A stretch of DNA of 60,779 bases from Paenibacillus silvestris (lineage in GTDB: Bacteria; Bacillota; Bacilli; Paenibacillales; NBRC-103111). A program made the position numbers and the translations under genes. Positions within the stretch are counted from its first letter, which is position 1. The number at the start of each line of letters is the position of its first letter. The stretch spans positions 364-61,142 of the forward strand of contig NZ_WTUZ01000011.1 in NCBI RefSeq assembly GCF_009882985.1, in the 5' to 3' direction. The notes below the pieces were generated by a model. The model did no database searches and had not been told where the DNA came from. It worked only from the letters and a program-made list of their open reading frames with translations. Shown here one piece after another: positions 36,531 through 45,506 of the stretch.

Positions 36531-37403
36531 ATGGAGCAGGTTGTATCGATGCAGACGGGTTTTCCCGCTGGAGGTAAGAAACGGAAAGTTTGGACGCGAG
36601 GCGTCGTTAATATTTTGCTGAGCTTGTACGCGCTAGTCACGTTGTACCCGCTCATTTGGTTATTTATGAGTGCGCTGAAGTCGAACGAAGAGTTTCATTC
36701 GCGGCCCTTTTTACTGCCGTCAGTTTGGAAATGGGACAACATCGTCCGGGCCTGGAAAGTTTCCGGGATGGGGCTTTCGCTTTGGAACTCCACGGTCGTT
36801 ACGATCGCTTCACTCGTGCTGACCTTAGTGCTGGGTGCCCTGGCAGCCTTTGTTTTATCGCGGTTTGAGTTTAAATTAAAGCCGTTTTTCATGGGATTAT
36901 TCCTGCTCGGTATGCTCATTCCAATTCACAGCACTTTAGTGCCTCTCTTTATTATTATGAAAAAAGTCGGCCTTCTGAATACGTACGGTGCGCTTATCCT
37001 GCCTTATGCGGCTTTTGAACTTCCGCTTGCGATTTTCGTTGTTGCTGCTTATTTAGTCACCATACCCAAAGAAATTGAGGAAGCCGCTTTGATTGATGGC
37101 ACAGGCTATTGGGGGATTTTCTTCCGGATGATGCTTCCGCTTAGCTTGCCAGCGCTTTCTACCGTTGCGATCTTAGGATTTTTGAGGTTTTGGAATGACT
37201 TTGCATTTGCGTTGGTCTTTATTAGCAAGCCTGCGCTGAAAACAGTCCCGCTTAGCTTATCCGCCTTTGCTACAGGCTATATGACGGATTACGAGCTGAC
37301 CATGGCTGCGCTTGCGATTGCCGTGCTGCCTACGATTGTTGTGTTCCTGCTGTTCCAGGAGCAAATTATGAAGGGAATGACGGCTGGCGCAGTCAAGGGA
37401 TAA
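36531..37403 (+). CDS. ABC sugar transporter permease 2 (MalG-like)
   Basis: 290 residues, six membrane helices, EAA loop IEEAALIDGTGYWGIFFRMMLP. AGGAGGG lies before the ATG. The N-terminal 25 residues are basic and cytoplasmic. It completes the importer with permease 1 and the lipoprotein. Confidence 0.92.
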   Translation: MEQVVSMQTGFPAGGKKRKVWTRGVVNILLSLYALVTLYPLIWLFMSALKSNEEFHSRPFLLPSVWKWDNIVRAWKVSGMGLSLWNSTVVTIASLVLTLVLGALAAFVLSRFEFKLKPFFMGLFLLGMLIPIHSTLVPLFIIMKKVGLLNTYGALILPYAAFELPLAIFVVAAYLVTIPKEIEEAALIDGTGYWGIFFRMMLPLSLPALSTVAILGFLRFWNDFAFALVFISKPALKTVPLSLSAFATGYMTDYELTMAALAIAVLPTIVVFLLFQEQIMKGMTAGAVKG

Positions 37404-37508
37404 CGTAGGGGGGATCAACTGTCGATCGAACCTGAAGTTTGGGTCCTCTGTGGATAACTTTCGGATGTTCGGTCTGCTTAATACCTGCCCGTCGTCTAAA
37501 CCTAGATC

Positions 37509-37539
37509 AAGCCCCTAACCTTATAGGTTGGGGGCTTTT
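37509..37539 (+). terminator. Terminator of the sugar-importer operon
   Basis: AAGCCCCTAACC pairs with GGTTGGGGGCTT around a 5-base loop, followed by TTTT. It lies about 105 bases after the permease 2 stop. Confidence 0.85.
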
Positions 37540-37562
37540 CCATGTGCGCTCGGGGGCCAGTA

Positions 37563-37756
37563 CATGCAAAAAGTACAGTAAATTTGCATCCTAACCGCTT
37601 CATGAGACGAAGAGATGTAAAAAGTACATCAAATCTAATCGATTTTCTCCATTTTCGATGGTATCGATGAAATTAGCTGCACAAAACACACGATTATCTC
37701 CGAATATCTCGATTATCCCTAAATTTGCTGCACTATTTGCATCAAATAAGTGTCCG
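37563..37756. repeat. Second array of degenerate ~51-61 bp repeats
   Basis: No gene lies here. The units start ATGCAAAAAGTACAGTAAAT (37564), ATGTAAAAAGTACATCAAAT (37615), GCTGCACAAAACACACGATT (37676) and GCTGCACTATTTGCATCAAA (37727). They are spaced 51, 61 and 51 bases apart. The first two cores are nearly identical; the others are related but weaker. Period resembles the array at 11883-12069, while the core differs. Confidence 0.55.
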
Positions 37757-38599
37757 CTACGATTTCCCCTTGCGCGACAAATCCGTAAGATCAATCCACT
37801 GCTCATTGGTCACCTCGAGCAGATCGTTGAACTGCCCGGCGCCCTGCAGCCATTCGCCGCCGTCGATCGTGACAACTTCGCCGTTGATGTACCCGGCGTA
37901 GTCCGAAATTAGATAAGCTGCGAGGTTCGCAAGCTCATCTTTTTCCCCAACCCGCCGCAGCGGCACGCGGTTGAGCAGCTTCTCCGACAGCTCGGGCGTC
38001 GGAGCCAGTCGGCTCCACGCGCCGTCGGTGGGGAACAGCCCCGGCGCGATCGCGACCTGCCGGATGCCATGGCGCGCCCATTCGACGGCGAGCGATCGCG
38101 TCAAAGCGAGCACGCCGGCCTTGGCGGCCGCCGACGGGACAACGAAGGCCGAGCCTGTGGAGGCATACGACGTGACGATGTTCAGCATCGTCCCACTGAC
38201 GCCTTGCTCGATCCATCGCTTGCCCACTTCCAGCGTCGTGTAAAAGGTGCCGTGAAGGACGATATTCAGCACCGCATCCACTGCGCGCGGAGATAAATTT
38301 TCCGTCGGGCTGGCGAAGTTTCCAGCTGCATTGTTTATTAAAACATCAATCCGGCCATAATGCTGCTCCACAGCCGACACCATATCTGCGATTTGCTGCG
38401 GATCGCGCACATCACAGCTTTTATAGAACACTTCACCGTCCATTTCGGAAGCTGCTTTCGCGAGTACTTCCTCACGCCGACTAGTAATCGCAAGCCGCGC
38501 CCCCAGCTCCAGGAAACGCTCCCCCATAGCACGGCCAAGACCTGTGCCCCCGCCTGTGATCAGAATGACTTTATCCTTCAACAAAGATGCATCGAACAT
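37757..38599 (-). CDS. Short-chain dehydrogenase, 2,4-dienoyl-CoA reductase-like
   Basis: About 280 residues. Rossmann motif TGGGTGLGR, NNAAGNF, and a catalytic block in which the usual Tyr-x-x-x-Lys reads SAAAK (Ser in place of Tyr). This replacement is also found in 2,4-dienoyl-CoA reductases. C-terminal YINGEVVTIDGGEWL fits that family. Start chosen at ATG 38599; a TTG at 38617 is also in frame. It follows an acyl-CoA ligase by 27 bases on the same strand, supporting a role in unsaturated fatty acid degradation. Confidence 0.82.
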   Translation of the reverse strand: MFDASLLKDKVILITGGGTGLGRAMGERFLELGARLAITSRREEVLAKAASEMDGEVFYKSCDVRDPQQIADMVSAVEQHYGRIDVLINNAAGNFASPTENLSPRAVDAVLNIVLHGTFYTTLEVGKRWIEQGVSGTMLNIVTSYASTGSAFVVPSAAAKAGVLALTRSLAVEWARHGIRQVAIAPGLFPTDGAWSRLAPTPELSEKLLNRVPLRRVGEKDELANLAAYLISDYAGYINGEVVTIDGGEWLQGAGQFNDLLEVTNEQWIDLTDLSRKGKS

Positions 38600-38626
38600 A
38601 TTCACACTGCCCTTCAATATAAGAGT

Positions 38627-40243
38627 TTAGTCACCTGTAAAATAGGTTTGATACTGCTCGCGAAGCTCGCGTTTCATAAACTTGCCAACGGAGGAACGGG
38701 GGATTTCGTGAAGGAAAACCACATCATCAGGAATCCACCACTTAGCAAACTTGTCTTCGATAAACGTAAGTAAACCTTTCTTGTCGCCAGCTTGCAGCGC
38801 AGCGTCTTTGAGGACGACGCAAGCGAGCGGTCGCTCACCCCACTTGGCATGCGGTACGCCGATAACGCAAGCTTCATACACATTCGGATGCGCCATCAGC
38901 GCATTCTCCAAGTCGAGAGAGGAGATCCATTCTCCGCCGCTTTTAACCAAATCCTTGGCTCTGTCGACTAGTTTCACGAAGCCTTCTTGATCAATTACCG
39001 CGATATCTCCGCTATGAAACCAGCCATCCTGGAAACCTTCGGCCGTTCGCGCATCTTTGTAGTATTCGGTCGCTACCCACGGCCCACGCAGCCAAATTTC
39101 CCCCATCTCCTTCCCGTCCCAAGCCACCTCGCCTTGTAATCCGACGATTTTCATTTCTAGCCCGGGCACCAGTAATCCCTGCGTGGCACGCGTAGCGTAC
39201 TGTTCATCAAGCGTAGCTTCTTCTTGGTAGCTTTTTAGGCGAGCAACAGTAACAAGTGGACACGTTTCCGTCATGCCATAAGCATGAAAGAATGGGACTT
39301 TCAGCCGCTGCTCGTAGCTCTCAATCAGGCTGCGCGGGGCAGCAGATCCGCCGCACACCGCAGCGCGAAGAGAGGATAAATCCAGCTGCAGCTCCTCTTG
39401 GGCTTGAAGGGCAGCTGTCCAAACCGTAGGTACGCCTGCTGCAATGGTGACCTTTTCGTCTGCGATCAGACGGAGCAGAATGTCCGGTGTAGGCGCTGGT
39501 CCGGGAAGCACCTGCTTGCTGCCGAACCAGACCGAGGCGAAGGGGAGCCCCCAGGCGTTGACGTGAAACATCGGTACGACAGGAAGCACTGCGTCGCGTT
39601 CCGAAAGAGCTAGCGTATCCGCCAAGCCGATGGATAGTGAATGCAGATATATCCCGCGGTGGGAGTACACGACACCTTTGGGATGTCCCGTTGTGGCTGA
39701 CGTATAGCACATACCTGCGGGAGCGCTTTCATTTATATATTCAGGATATGTAAAATGAGGATCACCGCTCTCTATCATGTTCTCATATAAATAGACGGGC
39801 TGTAAAGAAGTAGGCGGTAGTTCCTTTTTATCCGACATGATGATATATCCCTCAATAGTCGTCAGTTGATCCTGAATTTTCTCGATTATGGGCAGTAAAG
39901 TCTCATCCACGAAAAGGAATCGGTCTTCCGCATGATTGAGAATGTAGACGATATGCTCGGCAGGGAGGCGTATGTTCACCGTATGGAGGACTGCTTCCAT
40001 GCAGGGAATGGCGAAATAGGCTTCCAAATGCCAATGATGATTCCAGGCAAAAGTAGCAATTCGATCCCCGGGATTTACCCCTAACGCTTGCAGTGAGCTA
40101 GACAGCATCTTCGAGCGTCTTCCAAAATCAGCGTACGTATATCGGTGAATGCCGGTACTTGTTCGTGAAACAACCTCTTTTTTGGGAAATAAGGCTTGGG
40201 ACCGTTCGAAGAGAGAGCGCAGCGTTAATGGGTAATTGTCCAA
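38627..40243 (-). CDS. Long-chain acyl-CoA ligase (AMP-binding)
   Basis: 538 residues. AMP-binding motif YTSATTGHPKGVVYSHRG, then YGMTETCPLV, GWFHSGDIA and a C-terminal catalytic Lys in PRSSVGKFMKREL. It activates a carboxylic acid with ATP and CoA. TTG start with GGAGGTG upstream. The gene pair with the dienoyl-reductase-like SDR points to fatty or related acid catabolism. Substrate chain length cannot be told from sequence. Confidence 0.92.
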   Translation of the reverse strand: MDNYPLTLRSLFERSQALFPKKEVVSRTSTGIHRYTYADFGRRSKMLSSSLQALGVNPGDRIATFAWNHHWHLEAYFAIPCMEAVLHTVNIRLPAEHIVYILNHAEDRFLFVDETLLPIIEKIQDQLTTIEGYIIMSDKKELPPTSLQPVYLYENMIESGDPHFTYPEYINESAPAGMCYTSATTGHPKGVVYSHRGIYLHSLSIGLADTLALSERDAVLPVVPMFHVNAWGLPFASVWFGSKQVLPGPAPTPDILLRLIADEKVTIAAGVPTVWTAALQAQEELQLDLSSLRAAVCGGSAAPRSLIESYEQRLKVPFFHAYGMTETCPLVTVARLKSYQEEATLDEQYATRATQGLLVPGLEMKIVGLQGEVAWDGKEMGEIWLRGPWVATEYYKDARTAEGFQDGWFHSGDIAVIDQEGFVKLVDRAKDLVKSGGEWISSLDLENALMAHPNVYEACVIGVPHAKWGERPLACVVLKDAALQAGDKKGLLTFIEDKFAKWWIPDDVVFLHEIPRSSVGKFMKRELREQYQTYFTGD

Positions 40244-40306
40244 CTGGAAAACACCTCCGGGGATTGTCTATTTCTATTGTAAATATATAAGGAGGAGGGA
40301 CAAGAT

Positions 40307-40345
40307 ATGTCCAAAAGTGAACAAGTTCACACTATTTCTTATTAA
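40307..40345 (+). other. 12-codon leader ORF before the DUF6516-like gene
   Basis: ATG at 40307 has an excellent site (AAGGAGGAGGG, 40290-40300) but the frame closes after 12 codons. The downstream ORF is in another frame and has no good ribosome-binding site of its own. A frameshift in the A-run at 40344-40349 would join them. It may be a leader peptide or the intact N-terminus of a broken gene. Confidence 0.4.
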
Positions 40346-40365
40346 AAAAGACAAGGATTAAACTA

Positions 40366-40635
40366 GTGTGGAATGCGTTTAGTGGTGATCTATTAGAATA
40401 TTTCTATAATTGGTATAACGAAGATAACTCACTCATCATGAAATTTCATAATCACGAGCATCCAGTGGGTACTGATGTAACAACAATTAAACGGTTCGAC
40501 CCACTCCATATTCATAAAAAACAAGACTCATCTGATAATGAAGGGAAAGTACACGATCATAGCCCTTTTCAAAGCCTGGATGATGTTCTTAATTTCTTGC
40601 ACATGCTTAGCATTGCAGAAAAATACAAAAAATGA
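40366..40635 (+). CDS. Small DUF6516-like protein
   Basis: 89 residues from a GTG start. The pattern NNEDNSL / HNHEHP / FDPLHIHKKQD / SLDDVLNFLHML resembles the DUF6516 family, small proteins sometimes found beside HTH genes in putative toxin-antitoxin pairs. No antitoxin-like gene adjoins it here. The start lacks a convincing ribosome-binding site, and a strong one lies 70 bases upstream in another frame, so the gene may be N-terminally frameshifted. His-rich but without a clear catalytic motif. Confidence 0.55.
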   Translation: MWNAFSGDLLEYFYNWYNEDNSLIMKFHNHEHPVGTDVTTIKRFDPLHIHKKQDSSDNEGKVHDHSPFQSLDDVLNFLHMLSIAEKYKK

Positions 40636-40660
40636 GACCCCAACACAGGGTCTCATTTTT
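40629..40660. terminator. Bidirectional terminator between the DUF6516-like and HAD genes
   Basis: AATGAGACCC pairs with GGGTCTCATT around CAACACA, with A-run and T-run on both sides. Confidence 0.85.
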
Positions 40661-40694
40661 ATGCAATCACTCTTATCAACTAAATGAATGGCCT

Positions 40695-41492
40695 CTACGC
40701 ATTCAAAATAAACTTCTCAATAACATGCCTAACGCCATCTTCATTGTTGCTTGTTGTCACATAATTAGCCAGCTCTTTCAGCTCCGGCAAAGCATTGTCC
40801 ATTGCGACACCAAGTCCCGCAACTTCCAACATTTCGCGATCGTTCCACGCATCGCCGAGGGCAATGACCTCATCCAGCGTGCAGCCGATATGGTTGGCAA
40901 GGAACGCGATGGCATGACCTTTGGTGCCTTCTTTGTGCATGAATTCCAAATAGTGCGGCTTGGATTTCGTAATGTGCATCTGGTCGCCGAGCAGAGGAAG
41001 CAGCTCTTCGCGAATTTGGTCGCATACCTCAGGTTTGTCCACAATCAGCAGCTTAGGCTGCGGAATATCAATCCATTGGCGCAGGTCGCCGATGATATAA
41101 GGCGTCTTGGAAAGACGTACGTAATTTTTGATTTTGTCGTTATCTTCAGCTGCATAAAGCTCGTCACCATGGTAAAGCTGAAGATGGAGATTTCTCTTTT
41201 CGCAATAATCGAGCAGGTAGCGCGCGCTTTCGACGGGCACCATACGCTCGTAAAGGACTTCCTCGTCGAGGAGATTCTTGATCGATGCACCTTGATACGT
41301 AATGATCGGTACGTTGAGCCCGATTTGTTTAGCGATTTTGGCTGCGGATGGGAAGCTTCTGCCTGTTGCAATCGTAACTGTCACACCCTGCGCAACTGCT
41401 TGGTGCATCGCGTTAATCGTTTCCTCAGAAATCGTCAAATCATCACGCAAAAGCGTATCGTCCAAATCAGATGCTACTAACTTGTAAGTCAT
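40695..41492 (-). CDS. Cof-type HAD phosphatase
   Basis: 265 residues, HAD subfamily IIB. Motif I SDLDDTLLRDD (Asp nucleophile), motif II TGRSFPSA, motif III Lys in KGHAIAFLA and motif IV LGDAWNDREML. It dephosphorylates small phosphometabolites, such as sugar phosphates. Normal length for the family. Divergent from the AlkD-like gene, whose ATG lies 122 bases away. Confidence 0.92.
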   Translation of the reverse strand: MTYKLVASDLDDTLLRDDLTISEETINAMHQAVAQGVTVTIATGRSFPSAAKIAKQIGLNVPIITYQGASIKNLLDEEVLYERMVPVESARYLLDYCEKRNLHLQLYHGDELYAAEDNDKIKNYVRLSKTPYIIGDLRQWIDIPQPKLLIVDKPEVCDQIREELLPLLGDQMHITKSKPHYLEFMHKEGTKGHAIAFLANHIGCTLDEVIALGDAWNDREMLEVAGLGVAMDNALPELKELANYVTTSNNEDGVRHVIEKFILNA

Positions 41493-41613
41493 GTGTTCCT
41501 CTCCGTTCCGATAGGTAGTCTATATAAAAATTCTGCTTTAAGCATACCCGAATCAAACCGGAATTGCTAGAATAAAGCGAGAGCTTTTCAGTTTAAAAGG
41601 AGGCGCGTCAACG

Positions 41614-42321
41614 ATGGCATCATTCTATACGGACAAGCTGGAGGCATTGCTGAGAGCGCACAGCAGCGAGGTTGATGCAGCTGCAATGTCGGCTTATATG
41701 CGTGACCAATTTCCTTTCCTCGGTATTCGGAATCCGCAGCGCGTAGCATTGACGAAACAGTTTTGGAAGGAGCACGGCTATCCCCGAGGAGCCGAAGGTG
41801 TGAAGGTAGCTGAAGAACTCTGGGCATTGCCTGAGCGGGAATTCCATTACACAGCGCTTCAACTGCTCACTCAGCTTCGTAAAGAAGCGGAAAAAGAGCA
41901 TATTCATTTGCTGGAACACATGGTCGTTACGAATTCCTGGTGGGATACGGTCGATCCAATTGCTGACCATCTTATTGGTGTTCACTTGCAGAGATATCCA
42001 GATCTTATCCCGGCATATGTGGAGAAATGGCTCTCGTCAGGCAATATGTGGCTGCAGCGGACCGCAATATTGTTCCAGCTCAAATATAAGCAGCGCACAG
42101 ACGTGCCGCTTCTTTTCGGCTGCATTCGGCGTATGGCGGACTCGAATGAATTCTTTATCCGCAAGGCGATCGGCTGGGCCTTGCGGGAATACTCGAAGAC
42201 AGATTCAGCAGCCGTGCAGACGTTTGTCGCTGAGACTGAGCTTTCGCCGCTAAGTGTACGGGAAGCGCTGAAGGTCATTCAGCAGAAGGAAGAGAAAGAG
42301 AAAGTGCGATATACTAGTTAA
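41614..42321 (+). CDS. DNA alkylation repair protein, AlkD-like
   Basis: 235 residues of HEAT-like helical repeats, with segments LGIRNPQRVALTKQFWKEHG, WWDTVDPIADHLIG and FFIRKAIGWALREYSK, the usual AlkD hallmarks. The Trp/Asp of WDTVD matches the AlkD active-site region. It would remove alkylated bases such as 3-methyladenine. AAGGAGG precedes the ATG. It is followed by an AraC regulator gene after 27 bases and may be co-transcribed with it. Confidence 0.88.
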   Translation: MASFYTDKLEALLRAHSSEVDAAAMSAYMRDQFPFLGIRNPQRVALTKQFWKEHGYPRGAEGVKVAEELWALPEREFHYTALQLLTQLRKEAEKEHIHLLEHMVVTNSWWDTVDPIADHLIGVHLQRYPDLIPAYVEKWLSSGNMWLQRTAILFQLKYKQRTDVPLLFGCIRRMADSNEFFIRKAIGWALREYSKTDSAAVQTFVAETELSPLSVREALKVIQQKEEKEKVRYTS

Positions 42322-42348
42322 TATCTAGGAATTGGAGGAATCCAACTC

Positions 42349-43191
42349 ATGTCGGAATTTATGTGTTTTTCTGCGCAAGAGAACCGCACGACGATCCCTG
42401 GAAAGCTAGTATCAGGCCGCTACCGCCAGCCGTTCGGCTATCGAGTGAAGCGGTCGAAAGGAACGAAGGATTTCTACCTCACTATGACGCTGCACGGAAA
42501 GGGCTTATTTCATAACGGCAGCGAAGCCTGCGAATGCCCCGAAAGCGAAATTTCCCTCATTACCCCTGGAACACCGCATTATTATGGAACTCCGGAACAT
42601 ACGGTATGGGAGTTTAATTGGTGTCATTTTGTTCCCAGAGAAGATTGGCTGCCTTTACTGCAGCTCCCAGAAATGATTAAGGGAATTCGATCTGCCCGTT
42701 TCGATAATGAAAAAGATTGGTTTCACCTGGCAGGAGCTTTCAACAGCCTAATCCAGTATAACGAAGAAACGGATCTGTTTTCAGAAAGATTAGCCGTTAA
42801 TGCATTGGAGGAAATCCTTCTCCTGATATCAAAAAATACTCTCGAAAAACACTTTCAGATGGATTCACGCGTGGAAGAGACGATAAAGCTGATCTCCCAG
42901 CATTATAGAAAGCCATTCAACGTGCCGGAACTGGCAGCTAGGGTTAATCTGTCAGCCTCAAGGTTCGCACATCTATTCAAAACACAGACTGGCGAGGCCG
43001 TCATGGAAATGTTAAATAAAATCAGGCTCCGGCAGTCTAAAAAGCTGCTAGAAACGACCACCCTAAGCATTGCAGAGATTGCTGAGGAAGTCGGGTTTAA
43101 CCATCCCTTTTACTTCTCGCGTCAGTTTGCTGCATTTTATGGAACACCGCCCGCGGTGTTTAGAAAACATATTCTCCATGCTAGGAATTAA
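42349..43191 (+). CDS. AraC-family transcriptional regulator
   Basis: 280 residues. An N-terminal cupin-type sensor region (GTPHYYGTPEHTVWEFNWCHF) and a C-terminal AraC domain with IAEIAEEVGFNHPFYFSRQF. TTGGAGGAA precedes the ATG. It converges on the rhamnogalacturonan lyase gene, whose regulation it could affect; equally it may serve the upstream AlkD-like gene. Effector unknown. Confidence 0.9.
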   Translation: MSEFMCFSAQENRTTIPGKLVSGRYRQPFGYRVKRSKGTKDFYLTMTLHGKGLFHNGSEACECPESEISLITPGTPHYYGTPEHTVWEFNWCHFVPREDWLPLLQLPEMIKGIRSARFDNEKDWFHLAGAFNSLIQYNEETDLFSERLAVNALEEILLLISKNTLEKHFQMDSRVEETIKLISQHYRKPFNVPELAARVNLSASRFAHLFKTQTGEAVMEMLNKIRLRQSKKLLETTTLSIAEIAEEVGFNHPFYFSRQFAAFYGTPPAVFRKHILHARN

Positions 43192-43194
43192 AAA

Positions 43195-43240
43195 GAGGGG
43201 CTGCCTCCAAAGTAGTAATCTACTTGTGGGACAGCCCCTC
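43195..43240 (-). terminator. Terminator of the rhamnogalacturonan lyase gene
   Basis: GAGGGGCTG pairs with CAGCCCCTC, with an inner stem AGTAG/CTACT. On the minus strand a T-run follows. It lies between two convergent genes and may also slow AraC transcription. Confidence 0.8.
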
Positions 43241-43253
43241 ATTGGCAAGGTAG

Positions 43254-45146
43254 TTATGGAGTTACGTAAATACTTGGCTGCGTTGGTGCCGCCATACCTG
43301 TTCCAAGATAGTAACTTGTATGTGGCGGCTGGTTGTAAGCTACGTTCTGCCAGGCAATATCCAGACGATATAGAGGATCATGCATTAATGTCCATAGACG
43401 TGTGCTAGTCTCGTAAGGAGTAGCATAGATGCGCAGTGCGGAGCTATCGGACTTCCGCCAAATGGCCTCCTCGCGCCAGTCTCCCAGAATATCGGCTTGC
43501 AGACTAGGGTTCCCTTTTGTTCCATTGTCCGAGTAGGTGCCTGTGGCGGTTAAAAGAGTTGTTGTATTGAGGCTTGTATAATTCCACTTATCAATTCTGC
43601 CTACGCCATTGGTGCCATCCCAATTATGATCCAACAGCTCACGGGACACATCGCCGTCCCACCAGATGCCGTAGTTGATGGAAGAGGGGACAGTAGAGCT
43701 GATTTTGGTGCCACCTATTTGGTACAATCCGACACCATTGCTTGCCCACACTTCTTCGCCGGCATATCTTGGATCAATATCGGCAGACATGCCTCTTCCG
43801 GTGTCAGCACCTGTGTGTACGCCCCAACGTATCGCACCAGTGCCTGCATTCCAGACCGCAGCTCCATAGGCAGCGCTTGTACTTTCCATAACCTTGAATA
43901 CTTCGAGCCCCGCGCTATTCGGATCAAGATCGCCTACATGAAGGGCATCACCATGGCCTAGCGCTGTGTTATATTTCCTCGCACCGTTATCGTCAACTGT
44001 CATGGCGCCGTATACGATCTCGTCTTTGCCGTCTCCATCCACATCAGCTGCGGTCAGGTTGTGGTTCCCTTGGCCAGCATATGCCGAGTTCCCGGAGCCA
44101 TTGCTGTCAAAAGTCCACAGCTTCGAAAGTGTACCGCCCCGCCAATTGTAAGCCACTAGCACACTGCGTGTGTAATAGCCGCGGGCCATCACCAAGCTTG
44201 GTTTCTCCCCATCCAGATAGGCGATCGTAGCTAGGAAGCGATCTACTCGGTTGCCGTACGTATCGCCCCAATCCCCAACCGTGCCGCGTGGCGGATCGTA
44301 GTTCGTAGTCGTTAATATTTGACCTGTCGGTCCAGCGAAAATGGTTAAAAATTCAGGCCCTGTCAGGACCCGGCCTACTGAATTGCGATAGTCGGCGGTT
44401 GAGCTGCCGATCACTGTCCCTGTGCCGTCCTTCGTGCCGTCTGCCGTTTTCATCGCGACTTCAGCTTTCCCATCCCCGTCCAAATCATAGACCATAAACT
44501 GGGTGTAATGAGCGCCTGCGCGAATGTTTTTCCCCATAGAGATTCGCCATAGCCGAGTTCCGTTCAATTTATAAGCATCGACAAACACTTCACCCGTATA
44601 TCCGTCCTGCGAGTTGTCTTTGGAGTTAGATGGGTCCCATTTTAAAACAATTTCATATTGTCCATCGCCATCCAGATCGCCGACACTCGCATCATTGGCA
44701 TTGTAGGTATAGCTTACGCCATCTGGGGTTGTACCGCCGGCAGGCCTTTGAAGAGGGACATCCAAATAATTATTAGCCCATGGGATTGCAGCAGCGGATG
44801 CGGTCTGTTCGACACCGCCTATGACGGCACGAACCGTGTAGCTTGAACTTGTAGTTCCCGCGTTATCTTGATAATTTGTGCTAGTTGTAATGGGGGATGC
44901 GTTAAGTTTTACGCCGCCACGGTATACGTTGAATGAAGTACTAGCTGCCTCAGTACCCAGGAGTCTCCAGCTAACAAGCACACCAGTTAATACTTTGACG
45001 GCCACCAGTCCCCGGTCGAGCTTTTCCGTTTGCCGGGCTGCTGCTGCGTGCGCCGTTGGTGCTTGAATACCGAAGGACGAGATGAGGAGCGAGCCTAACG
45101 TAACATAACAGACGGTTCGTATTAGACGCTTCACATTTTTAAACAT
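43254..45146 (-). CDS. Secreted rhamnogalacturonan lyase, PL11 type
   Basis: About 630 residues. The start at ATG 45146 has AAGGAGG upstream; a longer frame to 45191 runs through that site. A signal peptide ends near THAAAA, so the enzyme is exported. A small fibronectin-like segment (~40-115: VAVKVLTGVLVSWRLLG, FNVYRGG) leads to the beta-propeller body of YesW/YesX-like lyases, with repeated DLDGDGQYEI / DVDGDGKDEI type calcium loops. It cleaves the rhamnose-galacturonate backbone of pectin. A cre-like site lies upstream. Confidence 0.92.
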   Translation of the reverse strand: MFKNVKRLIRTVCYVTLGSLLISSFGIQAPTAHAAAARQTEKLDRGLVAVKVLTGVLVSWRLLGTEAASTSFNVYRGGVKLNASPITTSTNYQDNAGTTSSSYTVRAVIGGVEQTASAAAIPWANNYLDVPLQRPAGGTTPDGVSYTYNANDASVGDLDGDGQYEIVLKWDPSNSKDNSQDGYTGEVFVDAYKLNGTRLWRISMGKNIRAGAHYTQFMVYDLDGDGKAEVAMKTADGTKDGTGTVIGSSTADYRNSVGRVLTGPEFLTIFAGPTGQILTTTNYDPPRGTVGDWGDTYGNRVDRFLATIAYLDGEKPSLVMARGYYTRSVLVAYNWRGGTLSKLWTFDSNGSGNSAYAGQGNHNLTAADVDGDGKDEIVYGAMTVDDNGARKYNTALGHGDALHVGDLDPNSAGLEVFKVMESTSAAYGAAVWNAGTGAIRWGVHTGADTGRGMSADIDPRYAGEEVWASNGVGLYQIGGTKISSTVPSSINYGIWWDGDVSRELLDHNWDGTNGVGRIDKWNYTSLNTTTLLTATGTYSDNGTKGNPSLQADILGDWREEAIWRKSDSSALRIYATPYETSTRLWTLMHDPLYRLDIAWQNVAYNQPPHTSYYLGTGMAAPTQPSIYVTP

Positions 45147-45506
45147 TTCTACAACCTCCTTGGATCGTCGAATGGTATTGCAATTGTGCATGTCTGTGAT
45201 GTAGGCTACTTCACTTGTATCCTCCTTCTCATTTGTGGATGCGCTTACATTTATGATTATACCTTGTAGAGCAGCGAGGTTTTAATGCAGACAATGGCTA
45301 ACTTCCTACACAATACTGCTCTTTGGAAAAAAAGAGGTCAAGTCACAGTTGCGTTATAAAACATAACACATATAGTGTATTGATAAAATATTGTTATATA
45401 TATTGACATATAGGTAACATTGTTTTAAAGTTAGTAAAATTCTTTGTAGAGGCATACAGCACCAGGTGACTGCTCTAACCAATATGAACGAAGGGAATGA
45501 TGGAAG
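45147..45506. other. Divergent intergenic region between lyase and adenosine deaminase
   Basis: 360 bases without a gene. It holds a cre-like sequence on the lyase side and AT-rich DNA on the deaminase side, including TTGACA at 45403-45408 that lacks a good -10. Confidence 0.5.
45236..45249 (-). promoter_or_regulatory. Weak cre-like site upstream of the rhamnogalacturonan lyase
   Basis: On the minus strand TGTAAGCGCATCCA matches TGWNANCGNTNWCA except at two positions. Catabolite repression of a pectin lyase gene would be expected. Confidence 0.4.

Noticed and set aside
37563..37756. Insertion sequence remnant
   Set aside because: No terminal inverted repeats or transposase fragment could be seen.
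40366..40635. Toxin-antitoxin pair
   Set aside because: DUF6516-like gene stands alone; no antitoxin-like neighbour is found.
40632..41480. 282-codon plus-strand ORF
   Set aside because: It is a shadow of the HAD phosphatase on the minus strand, which has all motifs.
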